From Atrina japonica (lineage: Eukaryota > Mollusca > Bivalvia > Pterioida > Pinnidae), in assembly GCA_030159075.1 (NCBI GenBank), contig BROG01000078.1:1455501-1519500 (forward strand): a stretch of DNA of 64,000 nt. Reading direction: 5' to 3'. Shown in pieces: positions 17,936-31,479 of the stretch. Position 1 is the stretch's first letter. Each line of letters starts with the position of its first letter. The notes below the pieces were generated by a model. That model was given only the letters and a program-made list of their open reading frames with translations, did not search any database and had not been told where the DNA came from. The position numbers and the translations under genes are program-made.

Positions 17936-19106
17936 AGGAGGTCCCGTAATGTTGACATCTCATCCCAAATGAAGACCTGTGACTTAAACAGCAATAAACT
18001 CAACACACATATTGACATCAAGTGCATTTGTACATGTACATGTGATTTACATGTACAAGTTAAAAACCATTGTTGCAAAGGGTTTTAACAGGGTGACCTG
18101 CTTAGCCCTCACTTATTCCCATCCTGCCTTTTTTTACAAGTTTCCCTAACTGTGCACCCTGTCCCTTATTTATACAAGTACACCCAGCAGAAAAATCATC
18201 TATCACCTTTTTATTGACAGCCCAGTTTTATTAAAAACTGAATTAATATTTTTCTGAGAATACTCTGTTGAGTTGGTTCCTCCAATTTTTGAAATTAATT
18301 TTTTTCAAATTGTAATGCCATCCCATACATTGTACATGTACAGTTGAAAAATACATGTCAATGTATATATACATGTACTGACATTGATGGTAATACATTT
18401 ACATTTTATTTACATGCACAGGCACTTGTTTTTATTAACAGGGTAATCCTCGAACCCCATTGATAGAAACAAGCGCATGTGTGTACATGTACATGTATTA
18501 CACTCAGTAAAAAAAACCCAAAACAAATCAAATATACATCAGTAAAACATCATTTACAACATGTATACCTATGGCTAAAGGTCAACCAAGAGGAAGTAGC
18601 ACATCCAAATTTTGTCCCCAAATCAGGGGTGTATGAGAAAAATTTGGCTACATGTAGGTTAACATTCTGATTCCATGCATTACTTTAGATAAATGTTCTT
18701 ACATGTACATGTATGTATATCTTTATAAGTCTGTCACCTCTGTTATGCTTAAATTTAAAACGCATGTTTGTAAACAAGTTGTGTGTCAAACTAATTCTTT
18801 GTATACCTGCATGTACAATGTATGCATGTACTTTGTACTTGGCATGTAAAAAAAAATATACATGTACATACATGTACATATAAATACATTGTAATTTATG
18901 TTTGAATGGTTTTTTAATACAGGTGGCCATTATATACAGGTTTTACAACAGTTTCTTTTATTAACACGGTAAGTGCTTGTTTTGTGTAAAAACCAAAAAA
19001 AAAAAACGCAGGCTATACACGTATATTTGGGCATTCTTGCTACTTACATTTACCGGTATTCATAATTAAACATCAAAAAGCATATACAAAATGTACTTAT
19101 ACAATG

Positions 19107-19146
<40 letters not shown>

Positions 19147-20035
19147 GTACATCAAAAGCTTATGTCAAGTTTCAGAACTTCCTTTTAACAAGTACAAAAC
19201 ACAATTGGTTCGCCTGTCCTGAACTCACCTATCAAATATTCGCAGTTTTAAATATCACATGTACATGTGTACCAGCTGTTAGTATTATAATTATTCGGAA
19301 CTCAAGGGTAGATCTGAAGTGTAGGCCTTTTACATATCACAGGACATATCAGATACAGTACATGTATATACACATTAAAAAGAGAGATATATATACTGTA
19401 TCAATTTCATGTTTATTAATATACATATGTATACATGTATATACATCATATTTATCGAAGTTACATTAACACGTGTTTATGTTTACTTGTGTTTCACAAT
19501 TATTGGTCAGTTTTATACGGGTATGTCATCTGACATGTCACAATGAATATTCATTGCATGAATTTCAGGTGTTTGTTACGTGTAACGTAGTCCAATATTT
19601 GTATAGAATATAGCCATTCGAAGGCTCTTTTCAGTGCAGTTGACTTATTCCCACCCATCCACCCATTTACATAAGTATAGTTTTAAAATTTGAACTATAT
19701 ATTTTGTTTTTACGTTGTAGGTCACGTGGTCAGGAGACAGTGACATTTTGTATGTATATTTATTATATCTAAGTAAACTGCACTTGCATAGAGCGCTTCA
19801 TACCTAATTTGTGTGTTTGTTTATTTTATAAATTATTTATGTTCGTTTGAGTGAAACGAATTAGAACATAAATACATGTATAGGGCCTATATATATTACC
19901 TCATATAAGTAAAGCAAACTTAGGTCAAAGAAAGAATATTTTCCGTCCGTTTGTAAAAAAAATTGAATTCCAGGAAGGTCAAGTTGTTCTAAGGACGAAC
20001 CATGGCCGTAATTAATAAAAGGGTAACGTTATGTT

Positions 20036-20155
20036 TGAATCTTGAATAGTGTTTTACACTACCGACAACATTTTCTCTGTTACATGGTGGCGGCCAATTT
20101 GATTGGTGGTGGAGAGAACACGATTACAATGTACCCGAGGAAAAGGTTATCATCA
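20036..20155 (-). mobile_element. SINE family 1b 3' fragment
   Basis: Contains only the 3' block: TTTTACACTACC, GTGGTGGAGAGAACACGATT and AATGTACCCGAGGAA. The tRNA-like head is missing. Confidence 0.5.
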
Positions 20156-20329
20156 ATGTAACCACATAAACTATGTGTACAATGTACATATTTAATGAAA
20201 AAAGATATGACAATGTACATGTACATGCAAAAACATTACAAATGAATCTTTTTCTGCAATGTTTTTCATACATACCTGTACCAGTATGTGTTTTGTTGTT
20301 GTTTCTTTATTTAAATTTGAAAAGTGTAT

Positions 20330-20590
20330 ATTTACGCCACGACTCACTCTACAAATTTTTAATTTGCCGTACATGTGTGGTGGAGGCCAGTTTTAATGGT
20401 GGAGGAGAGAACCCAGTTACAGTGTACCCAGGAAGAGACCATCAACTTTCTGTAAGTACATGTACATAAATTTGTTAACTGGCAAACTTTCTCACAGAAA
20501 TCGGCTTACATGCTAGGTTCCAGCAGGGCTCAAACATGTGCTGACCAGAGAGTGAGATTCTTCATGGTTGAAAGCTCTATATGCTCATAC
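20330..20590 (-). mobile_element. SINE family 1b copy
   Basis: TTTACGCCACGACTCAC, GGTGGAGGAGAGAACCCAG and TGTACCCAGGAAGAGACC blocks are interrupted by ACATGT repeats. The head is degraded (GGTTCCAGCAGGGCTC). Confidence 0.6.
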
Positions 20591-20967
20591 ATTATTACAG
20601 GTATGTACATATGTTATAACTAATCATACATGTACAATGTACTGTACAAGAAATCTTCAAGTACAATGTACAATGTATCGTTCACTGTACACTGTACATT
20701 GTATTCATGTACATGCAAACCACAAAATAACACGGGAGTGATCGTTCAGGATACTGATGGAGGTTATGACAAATACAAATAACAGAACCTCCTTTTCATT
20801 CTTGATGAATTTAATTTTACCCGGTAAGTCGTCATTATTGCTATCATAACCTGCAGGTTACGGTCATTCCTTTTAGTGTTATAACCTGTAAATGGGTTTA
20901 ACAGCTATTTCTGTTGGCCTTTTTGTTTAATTTCTGGTGGCCTGAACATGTACATTTTTTTTTGTAT

Positions 20968-21122
20968 ATACAGCATCAGCGTCGGAAGCAAACTGAAAGT
21001 GGGGGGCTAAACCAACTTAAAACACATACACACGCCAGAAACGTCTATGTCCTATGTCTATATTTGCAAAAAAGTGGAGGGGCTAAGCCCCCCTAGCCCC
21101 ACCCCCGGTTCCGACGCCTATG
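20968..21122. mobile_element. MITE-like repeat A
   Basis: AGCGTCGGAAGCAAACTGAA at the left and GGTTCCGACGCCTATG at the right form terminal inverted repeats around GGGGGGCTAAACCAACTTAA and GCTAAGCCCCCC. Confidence 0.75.
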
Positions 21123-22111
21123 TACAGTACATGTACATGTACATATCGTCATATGTAAAATTCTTCATCAAAAATTTTTTTTGGATATTGACTATCAAAG
21201 ATTACATGTACATGTACTTGGGGGAGAAGCATGTGTGTAATTTTTATCATGAATACAGATGTACATGTATATATTTTGTATCTGTACAAATGTATATGTG
21301 TATCCATAACCATATGGTAAAAAAATGGATTTCTTTCCAACAGCTCAGAGCTACAAATTAAATTTGTATTTGTAAATTTAAATCTGGCAGTACACTACTA
21401 CAGACTCCGTATAAAGAGATAAGACTTTATAAGCCTGGTTTACATCATTTCTGTTGACCAGAGTCCCAATCTCTGATAAAGCAGTAATAGAGGAAATGGT
21501 TAAGATATGACCTTGAATTATGTGACCTTAAGTTGCTTGACCTTTCACTGACACTGTTATTGTGTACATGTAAAATAAAAACATTTTGATCTGTGTTTCT
21601 TTTTTTCATTGATTTTCTCCAAGAATTCTGATGGTACAAAAGTAGAAACAATATATTTTTACTACAGTAAAGCAATGCGATAAAATGATGTTTGGTATTA
21701 AATTTTTTTATATACCTGTACACATGTACATCTGCAGGACAAATTAAAATCATTTACCAGATATTTCTTTCTCACACATGTACATTTATATAAATGTATT
21801 GGTATGTATTATTATATATGTGTACATGTAGGGGATTCATTATTAATTTATTTTAGATGGTACCAGTACATGCACTTTATGACACACTCTACTTGCATAA
21901 TTTTCAGTAATACATGTATTATAGATTCTACATGTACATGTTTTAGGTCATGATCAATGCAGATCTGGTGTACTGTACATGTAAGTCCCAATTCCCAATG
22001 ACAAAATGTAACATTTCCCCCAAGTTCACGCCAAAATACAACATATATCCAATTTGTTACACTTATCCTAGTGAGAAAGGGAGGATATTCTGTAAGTACA
22101 AAATGTACATG

Positions 22112-22415
22112 AGTCGACCTGGCTCAGTCGGTAGCACGCTTGACTCTTGATCGCGAGGTGCCAAAGGTGGTGAGTTCAAGTCCAGTTGGCGGCAGCTTGG
22201 TTTCCTGTCCTTCAGATGAGACATTAAAAACCGAGGTCCCATGTCACAGTAGGCGTCGGCACGTTAAAGAACCCTCACTGGCTTCAATGGCCGTAAGTGC
22301 CGAGCATTGGCCAAAAATTTGAAGCCCTTCACCGGCATTTGGTGACGTCTCCATATGAGTGAACGATTCTTGAGTGGGACGTTAAACAACAATAAACAAA
22401 CAAACAAACAAACAA
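22112..22415 (+). mobile_element. tRNA-derived SINE, family 2, near complete
   Basis: Head: GACCTGGCTCAGTCGGTAGC (A box) and GGTGAGTTCAAGTCC (B box). Body: GGCACGTTAAAGAACCCTC and CATTTGGTGACGTCTCCATA. The 3' end is GGGACGTTAAACAACAATAA followed by (ACAA)n. Confidence 0.85.
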
Positions 22416-22427
22416 AATGTACATACC

Positions 22428-22797
22428 ATAATTGACCAATAAGCACCCATGTCCCTATAATTGTCCCCCCTTTTTACATACATTGTACATTGTATGATCA
22501 AGAATCTTTTCTAGCTGACAAGGAAATGTGGACCTTAAGTACCAGTAACAGTTTATCTGTACGTGTACATGTAGTCCCCTCCACCCAGCAACAGAATTAT
22601 GTTGATAGGTGTCCTCGGTAATACATGTACATGTACAACAACTTTATTTATTATTGTTTATAACTTTATTTATTTTTGTGCATTATAAAAATGAACTGTT
22701 TTACATTAGTTTGACTATTTATTGGTCCCCTTAAGCAACCACCCCATTTCCCTGATATTTGTAGCACCCTGGGTACTTCATGGGTCAAATACGGTAC
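22428..22797. mobile_element. MITE-like repeat B
   Basis: ATTGACCAATAAGCACCC at the left and GGGTACTTCATGGGTCAA at the right. The interior matches the 16.7 and 39.5 kb copies, expanded by ACATGT repeats. Confidence 0.7.
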
Positions 22798-23169
22798 ATG
22801 CAATTGCACATGTTCAGGTATGTGTACAAATGTTATATGAAAGATAAAGAAGAAAATAAAACAAATGTACATGTACAATGTACATTTGTAGTTGAATTTT
22901 CTTCAGCGTAGAAGATGCACAGCAAGTAGTTATATATATAGCTTTGTAAATTTGAATGAATTAAGCACTAAAATATCAGAGAAATTTTCTTCAGATATAT
23001 TTCTAATGCTACATTGTACTCGAATTTTTTCTACTTTGTGAAAAATATCATAAAATTCCCCACTGGAAAGGTACAAGCGAGTGTTTCTGGAAAACAAAAA
23101 AAATCCTGGTACATCTAGTACATATGTACATTGTATATATATAATGATATGTACATTGTACATGTATAC

Positions 23170-23400
23170 CTCAAATTGTGTGATGGCAGCCAGTTTTTAA
23201 CACTGAAAGATGAACCTGGTTACAATGCACGTCGTGATGTACATGTATCCGGTGGGAAGAGAGTAACGGTCTTGAGGCTTCAACAAGTAAACGAGCAAAC
23301 TTTCTTACAAAATCAACTTAAGGTTCCAGTGGGACTGGATGGTACCCATGCTGACTAGAGGTAAGACTCTTACAAAGAGACTTCATGGTTTAACCCGGGC
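23170..23400 (-). mobile_element. SINE family 1b, degenerate
   Basis: GGCAGCCAGTTTTTAAC, ACCTGGTTACAATGCACG and AACTTAAGGTTCCAGTGGG are the recognisable blocks. Tail and head are both eroded. Confidence 0.5.
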
Positions 23401-23786
23401 CCATCTACCCCTGAAAATAATGGATTCTACTGTAAATCAATGACTTAGACTAGTCCAAATGTGTCTTTAGGGGTGAACGAGTTAAATTGCAATGCCAATG
23501 AGGCCCCTCCAAAATCACAGATTTGTTCTAAGACAAAAGGGGATTTTGAGCCATATTAGGCACAAAGACTGTACATGTACATGTACACACATGTACATTG
23601 TACATGTAAGATGTATAAACAAATACAGGCTTTATTTTCCCATTCATGAACAGAATATGTAGTCAAAAGTTGAAAATTCACAGTGTATGAATCTGTCCAA
23701 CTGTTATATTTACAGACTTCCTAATCAATAAGCTGGCTTGTGGTGTGATAAGAGGTCAACTGCCTACCTACATGTATATGTACTTT

Positions 23787-24028
23787 TGATTTGATTTGAT
23801 TTTTTGTTTTACGCCATTCTCAACAATTTTTCAGTCATATGATGGCGTCCAGTTTTTAGTGGTGGAGGAGAAACCCCGGTCACCCAGGTGAAGACCACCG
23901 ACCTTCCGCAAGAAAACTGGCAAACTTTCCCACTTAATTCGAAATGACCCTAGCGGGAATCGAACCAGAGGTGAGAGGCCGTGTGATTTAAAGCGCAATG
24001 CTCCAACCACTCGGCCACGGAGGCCCCT
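23787..24028 (-). mobile_element. tRNA-derived SINE, family 1, near complete
   Basis: In reverse, the head is GGGGCCTCCGTGGCCGAGTG with B box GGTTCGATTCC. The body has TGCGGAAGGTCGGTGG and the 3' end has the ATCAAATCAAA repeat. Confidence 0.85.
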
Positions 24029-24745
24029 GTACATGTACTGATACACACTGAATGGAAGAAAACACAGATTCACTAAAGTATAAAATGTACATGTGAATTA
24101 ATGTACAAATGTACATTGTTGTATAAGTACATGTACATGTACATCTAGGGCCAGTAATTTTCTGCGATCACAGAATATATACATATAACAGGCAGAATCA
24201 CAGAATAGGCAATCTGAAACGGAATTTGTATTTTTGAAAAATCTTTTTAAAAAATTTCAACAGGAGGTATTAAATTTCAAACTTAAATGTGCTATTTTTG
24301 TGTTATAAACTTCATTTCTTTGTTTATTTACAATATTTCGTCACATATTTTGACATCAATTTCTGTATTTATCCTGTACTATAAGCCATATAATGTTACA
24401 TTTTACATAGACTAAAATTGAAAGAAAGGGTTACATGTAACTCATTTTGGCAGTCGTAATATCAGTACCTTGACATCCATATTCTTCTCAAATGAAAATA
24501 GCGTTAATAAAACCTCTCAAATTAAGTTTTCACAATGCTTACAGTGTATGTCTTAAGTTTTTTATCCTATGAAAACAGAAAAAAACAAAACAGAATTCAT
24601 CAGAACTAAAAACAGAATTGAAGCAAATCTGAAATAGAAAATCATTGGCCCTATACATGTATATCTAATTCTGTCTCTACATGCATGCATGTCTATATAC
24701 ATTTAATGCATGTACATACATGTATGAAAGAGCTAAAAAATTGCC

Positions 24746-24789
<44 letters not shown>

Positions 24790-25559
24790 TTGTACACTGC
24801 ACATGCCCCATCTACAGTACATGTACAAATGTACATTTTTGTACACGTATAAATATAAGCAAAACAAAATGAAGACGATATCCGTTTTTCTAGACTCTTA
24901 AGTTTCAAGAAGGATGTGATCTCGTATTTCAATGAAAGGAAATCAAAATGTACAATCTATATATATATATATATAAATATCTTACACTAGTTTTCTATTG
25001 ATCAGCTGTTAAATAGACATGTGATCAAACTTTGTTACTTTGTGCTAAAGCCAGTAAAGGAATGCCTCTGTAGGAATAAGAGCATATATATATGTACACA
25101 TGCCTTTTTCTGTCAATTTTGGGAAAAAGCCATTGAAAACACCATTGGGAATTTTAACATGAAATTGTGTAATATTTGGAAAAATTATGTGCATACCGTA
25201 CATGGAAATCTAAATTTAATGGAATATCTTTTTTAAATGCATTTCCCTTTACAATAATTTTTTGTTCATCAATTTATGGCCAAGGCATCAACATCGAATT
25301 AGGAATTTTTTTCATCAGATTGGGAAAAAATACATGCATTTTCCACTGGGAATGGGGCCGAAGAAAAGGTCTGACACACGTATATATTGTACATGATTTA
25401 TGTACATTTAGTAATTAATGCACAAAAATTAATGTACATATGAATGTAGTTGTACATCATATTGTATACTTACGTTTGTACGTATACACGTGTACATATC
25501 TGTACATGTATAATATACATGAAAAACTACAAAGCAACCATTCTTGAAAGTCAACAGTT

Positions 25560-26175
25560 ACACTCTCGTAAAAGACCACCTGTCTTGAGAGACCACTGTC
25601 AAAAACTATAAAGACCAAGGCACCTGTCTTGTGAGACCACTGTCATAAATTATAAAGACCACCTGTTTTGTGAGACTACTGTCATAAAAGACCACCTGTC
25701 TTGTGAGACCACTCTCATAAAAGACCACCTGTCTTATGAGACCACTATTATAAAAGACCACGTGTCTTGTGAGACCACTGTTATAAAAGACCACCTGTCT
25801 TGTGAGACCACTCTCGTAAAAGACCACCCATCTTGTGAGACCACTCTCATAAAAGACCACCTGTCTTATGAGATCACTATTATAAAAGACCACCTGTCTT
25901 GTGAAACCACTCTCGTAAAAGACCACCTGTCTTGTGAGACCACTCTCATAAAAGACCACCCATCTTGTGAGACCACTCTCATAAAAGACCACCTGTCTTA
26001 TGAGACCACTATTATACATGTAAAAGACCACCTGTCTTGTGAGACCACTCTCATAAAAGACCACCCATCTTGTGAGACCACTCTCATAAAAGACCACCCA
26101 TCTTGTGAGACCACTGTCATAAAAGACCACCTACATGCATCTTGTGAGACCAATTTGACAAAAGTGAAGACCAAC
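25560..26175. repeat. 33-bp minisatellite array, about 18 units
   Basis: The unit is close to ATAAAAGACCACCTGTCTTG plus TGAGACCACTCTC. Because 33 is a multiple of 3, both strands show long open frames (for example repeating CETTLIKDHLS). These are repeat artefacts, not genes. The unit resembles the GAGACCACCTGTCTTGAG interior of MITE-like repeat C. Confidence 0.9.
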
Positions 26176-26595
26176 TGAAAAATTAATGGCTCTCAGCCCC
26201 TGTGATGTGACCTGTCAAAACTGCCCGAAACTGCTTATGAAGGTATGAATTGCAACAAAGAAGGGGAAAGAAAAATCAAAATAGTAAAATACCTTCTTTG
26301 TCACCGCTGTAACTATCAGATCCCTTGCATACAGTGTACATGTGTGTAAAATATGTGCATGTACAATGTAATTATAAATGCTCTATTGTTCGATTCACAT
26401 AAGATGGCAGGGTGGAGTAACCTTTTGATTATCATAAGATGATTCTACTCACTTTATGATTATGACAAGCTGCACGGGAAAAATGTTTTATGGAATTATT
26501 CATCAATGGATACTCTCTTATGTATACAGTCTAGTCAGTGTAACTTTAATGCTATGCTTTATTACATGTACCTAAATTTAAAGCTTGTCTTGTTT

Positions 26596-26872
26596 TGTTT
26601 GTTTGTTTATTGTTGTTTAACGTCCCACTCAAGAATATATGGAGACGTCACCAAATGCCGGTGAGGGGCTACAGATTTTGTCCTATGCTCGGCACTTACG
26701 GCCATCGAGCAGTGAGGGTTCTTTAACGTGCCGACACCTACTATGACACGGGACCTCCAGTTTTTACTGTCTCATCCGGAAGACAGAAACCAACCTGCCA
26801 CCGGCGGGACTCAAACTCACGACCTCACCATCCAGAGTCGAGCATGCTACCAACTGAGCCAGGCTGGCTCTA
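26596..26872 (-). mobile_element. tRNA-derived SINE, family 2
   Basis: In reverse: a tRNA-like head (AGCCAGCCTGGCTCAGTTGG), CACGTTAAAGAACCCTCACT and a tail with (ACAA)n next to AACAACAATAAACAAACAAA. Confidence 0.85.
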
Positions 26873-27693
26873 AAGGCGTAAAGCTTGTCCAGGTCAAGAA
26901 AGGGTTCACAAGACTCCACTCGCCAGGTTATGTGGATTTTACTATAGAATAGATACAGATTCTGTATCAACAAATTTTCATGATGTACATGAACATGAAC
27001 CTGGTCCAGCATCTTTAATTCCCATATTAAATCATACGATGAATAAGAAAATGAGTAATAAAATTGTTCATCCATAATGGCATTACATAAGATTTGTGTG
27101 CACAGTAACACAAACTATACATATATGCTGTGGGTATACTAGTAATTGGTATGAGAATCTGACAATACATTGTACCTACATGTAGGCTACATGTACAATG
27201 TATAACATGACATACATACATGTACAATGCAGCCTATATATAATACAGGGATTCAAAATTCCCCAAATCCAAAGTCCGGGACTTGGTTAATTCGGGTAAG
27301 GACTTGGCATTTAGAAATACCAAAAGTCTGAGGGACTTGCCTCATCTGCCTTCATTTAATTTTACTGTACATGTATTACTTATTAACAAAATTCAGCATG
27401 GACTTTAAAATTTCTCAGTTGGACTTGCCAGAAATTTACACCCCAAGTTTCGGACTTCATTATGACTATGAGTATCTAAAAAAGAATTTTGAACCCCTGT
27501 AATATATCACTGGAGTGCAATAGCTTCATTCAAGAATATACAATGTTGACATACATGTACATTTACACACATATACAAATTACTATGTACTGTTATGAGT
27601 ACATGTATGTTTGTGACTGTTTAATGCCTAGAGTAAGATCTTAACACTACAGCTACAAATATCAAGAATATACAGTTGGGAACTCTTTATTTA

Positions 27694-27816
<123 letters not shown>

Positions 27817-28000
27817 ATTCAAATTTGTATACTAGTAGCATCCACCTTGCTTTTACAATTGTGTATTTATAAATCAACAAGAAAGTGCATTTGCAGCTAG
27901 CTAGCTACACAATTATGGATAACTTCATGTTAGTCATCTGAAACAAAGAACATCATTTTGGTATAACCCGCCCCTTCATGGATAGAAACAAGTGCTATTG

Positions 28001-28975
28001 TCTGTCATTCCAGTTTTAAATCAATGAAAAAACCCCATCAAGTTTCAGTGAAAATTCGAATTCAAAAATAAAAGACCTACTTAACACATACTAATTAAGT
28101 GTCAAACTATATATTCTTATATAGAATTCTTCTTTTCGTTCGACAGTAAGTTATCTTTAAGTATATCAACGGTGTGATAAGGAAGTGGAAAGGTTATACC
28201 AAAGTGTGTACATCTCTCTCCTTCCATTTCTGATAATATGTACATTGTTGTCGTAAAGTTGACCTGTGAGACTGTCTGCGATTACCTTGCAAAATACGCC
28301 TGTCAGTTACTTACCTGTTTTATCAATATCCATGGCAATCCGATATAATAATTATATCCCATTGAAATGTCCTTTGTTGAAATAATTGCAATCTACCTGC
28401 CAATTACCGAAATGCACTTTATAATCATACTGGGATTCGGGGAAATTGATACTACATTCTATAGGGCAGTTCTATTTAGTTGTGATTTAACTTCCGGTAA
28501 AAGACAAAGTCACATGACAATCTAAAGCGAAAACAGAAAGTCACATGACAAAACAATTTACGCATAAGAAACCGATTTCAATATTGCTGAAAGAGGAAGT
28601 AAGTTTAAATAATAAGAATCTGTTTTTTGAGAAATAAATCAATAAATAAAACTGTAAAAACAAAACTATTCAAAGCGGAGACATTTATAACGCGTTTTGT
28701 GCCTCTGGTAATAAATAAATAAAAAAATATATAAATAAATAAATATATATAAATAAATAAATAAATAAATAAATAAACAAATAAATATATAAATAAATAA
28801 ATAAATAAATAAATAAAATGAAAACAAGCCGCCCATCCCCAAATAAAATAAAAACAAACAAAAGAATGCATAAGATATCTGAATAAAGATAAGCAACAGT
28901 GAAAACATAAAGCAGCGATATATCGCTGCAAATAAACTAATAATGAAGAGGGTGTAAATTTTCCATAACAAAACA
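28001..28975. other. Non-coding A+T-rich segment with (AAAT)n microsatellite
   Basis: TAAATAAATAAA-type repeats occupy about 28,705-28,816. No exon or RNA gene seen in the rest. Confidence 0.5.
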
Positions 28976-28980
28976 AGAGG

Positions 28981-29065
28981 GGGGCCTCCGTGGCCGAGTG
29001 GTTAGAGCATTACACTTTAAATCACAAGGCCTCTCATCTCTGGTTCGAATCCCGCTAGGGTCATT
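28981..29065 (+). mobile_element. SINE family 1 head, best tRNA-like copy
   Basis: GGGGCCTCCGTGGCCGAGTG starts the A-box half. GGTTCGAATCCCGCTAGGG is the B box, typical of Leu/Ser-type tRNA relatives. It is followed by TTAAGTGGGGAAAGTTTGCC and then fused to a second SINE. Confidence 0.85.
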
Positions 29066-29335
29066 TCGAATTAAGTGGGGAAAGTTTGCCAATCGGGTGC
29101 CCCGTGGTCCGGAGCGCTTTAAAACTGACAAGAAGTCCGAAAAGCACAGGTTCGAGTCCCGCTGAAACCTAAACTGATTTTTTGTGAGAAATTAAGTTTG
29201 CCAGTTTACACGCGGAGGACCGTTGGTTTCTTCCGGGTACACAGTAACCGTATTCTCTCCTCCGCCATTATAAACTGGCCGCCACCATATAACTGAAAGG
29301 TTGAGTGAAGCGTAAAACACCACACAAAATTCAAA
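29066..29335 (+). mobile_element. SINE family 1b, fused downstream of the family 1 head
   Basis: A second B box (GGTTCGAGTCCCGC) is followed by GCCAGTTTACACGCGGAGG, TCTTCCGGGTACACAGTAACC and CTCTCCTCCGCCATTATAAA. The unit starts inside the previous SINE, so the locus is a dimer. Confidence 0.7.
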
Positions 29336-29526
29336 TTTAAATTCAAGCAGACGTTCAGCTCAGCTTGCGCAGCACACACATATATCTAAATTTCAAATTT
29401 AATAACGTTGTAAAAAAAGATAGTCACATTGCCGAGCACGGAGTCAGTGGATCTGAGATGGAAATGGTACACCGGAACACGCGAATAAAGAAGAAGAAAC
29501 CAATTTAACTTGTTTATTTCAAAAAT

Positions 29527-29680
29527 GGGCATTGGCGTCGGAAGCAAATTGAAAGTGGGGGGGCTAAACCAACTTAACACACACACACACACACGCCATA
29601 AACGTCTGGGGGCTAAGACCCAATTTTTAACACCTATGTCTATCTTTGCTTAGCCCCCCCCGGTTCCGACGCCTATGATT
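29527..29680. mobile_element. MITE-like repeat A
   Basis: TTGGCGTCGGAAGCAAATTG at the left and GGTTCCGACGCCTATG at the right, with an ACACACACACAC run inside. Confidence 0.75.
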
Positions 29681-30975
29681 GGTATTTAACATAGATAGCT
29701 ATGAAAAGAAAATCACACAATATGAAAATGAACCAACTTTAACGAGAAAAGCAAACAAATAAATAATAATAAAAAAAATAATATAATAACAAATTGAACA
29801 GCAACCCTCTCCCCTAGAAAAAGTGTCGCCGCTGTGTCATTCAGATATGTCAATGACGGCTTTTATTCAAACGGAAGTCGTTCAAACTCCGGATACAATC
29901 ATCTTTACCTACTGTATGATACAGATAAACCAACGAACATATTGCTATGTAGCACGGTAATAAACAAATTTTACGATTTGTTAATAGTTATATTGGAAAC
30001 TGGACCAATCGGATATGAGTAATATCAACAACTTTCTAAGCTCGATTAATTTTAGGAGATCTTTCCCCAGTCATAATCACATATGTAAGCGATATTTTTG
30101 TATACGTGGTTTTAATTACAGTCATACTTGCAATATTTGCCACCACTGTATGATAAAGGGTACCTGCCTGTAAAAGACCATTCAAACATCAAAGTACTGA
30201 AAGTACTGATACGAGTTGATGACAGTCGTAAATTTTAATGCGGTATAATACACTCAGTATACTGAATACTTTTTAATTCGATAAAATTAAGTTTTACAAA
30301 AAAAAGTAACTAAAAATGGGGTCAGACATTTGGCCTAACGTGAGTACTGATGGCTTATTTATTATGCAACAAACTACATAGATCAGCGATATGATTATAA
30401 AATATTGTGCTTATAAACATCGTTTTTCTATGCGACAGGACAGTATTATACTTTTACGCTATACTTCTATCAGTAGCCTTAAATCTCTAGGTCAATACGT
30501 GTACATGTAAAACATTTTCCCAACTTCAAAGACGCGAGTTTCTCATCAGTTAAAATAAAATAATTGAAAAGTAACATTCTAAAGTATTTATAATATCTTA
30601 AAATTCATAAAGGACGCCGAACTGACCCTGAATAGCATATATTTCAACAAGTCTTGTAGACCTATATTTTTCAGCGAATTCAAAAATATACGAATAAAAG
30701 TGTGATTTGGACATTTCAATCTTGAAGTTGAGTTTATGTTGCTGAAGTGCACATACATGTGTAATTTTGCGTCAATATAATGTGTTATTAACCCCATAAT
30801 GCAAAATGTGCTTTAAAATTGACTTGTTACCGATGAACAACTTAGCATAACATAACTGCGTTGATGTTCCATCAACTCGTAATAACCTTTCACGTTAACT
30901 TCTTCATTAAGGCCACCCCCGTCTTCATTGACTAGGCCTACTTTTGCCCCTTTTCCTTGAGTGGACTTCATGGAC
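29681..30975. other. Non-coding A+T-rich sequence
   Basis: Nothing recognisable as a gene, RNA or full repeat was seen. Confidence 0.4.
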
Positions 30976-30978
30976 AAG

Positions 30979-30987
30979 CATAGGCGT

Positions 30988-31018
<31 letters not shown>

Positions 31019-31226
31019 CTATGGGGGCTTAGCCCCCCCCCCCCCACTTTTTTTTGCAAAGATAGGCATAGGTGTTGAAAATTGGGGCTTAGCCCCCAAG
31101 ACGTTTCTGGCGTGTGTGTGTGGTTTAAGTTGGTTTAGCCCCCCACTTCTGGCGTGTGTGTGTTTTAAGTTGGTTTAGCCCCCCCCTCCCCCCCCGCCAC
31201 TTTCAATTTGCTTCCGACGCCTATGA
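30979..31226. mobile_element. MITE-like repeat A with long poly-G run
   Basis: Left CATAGGCGTCGG runs into about 30 G residues (30,989-31,018). The right end is TTGCTTCCGACGCCTATG. A GGCGTGTGTGTG ... GGTTTAGCCCCCC block is present twice in the interior. Confidence 0.75.
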
Positions 31227-31479
31227 CAAGTATGACTGTTCTATTTACTTGAGAAATGGGGATCCCTGGTGGTGCAACTCGAATCAAAAGTTTTTAGTGT
31301 TTTGTTGTAAAAATTGAATTCACCGGATGGGTGTAAATATAAAATTTACAACATAACAGTTATCTATTCACACCCACCAGGAAAATTCAAAATTTACAAC
31401 TGACATTAGACGCCATCTTCCGAAATCAAGGCTTTCCTGGGGCAGCCCACTCACCCGAAGGCCCGTTGCTCCGAAAAAC

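Noticed and set aside
25606..26178. Long overlapping open frames on both strands coding CETTLIKDHLS-type and VFYESGLTRQV-type repeats
   Set aside because: Both come from the 33-bp minisatellite, whose length is a multiple of 3; no start context, splice sites or conservation.
28981..29065. tRNA-Leu/Ser gene
   Set aside because: A and B boxes are good, but the same head occurs attached to SINE bodies in several copies here and no closed acceptor stem is evident.
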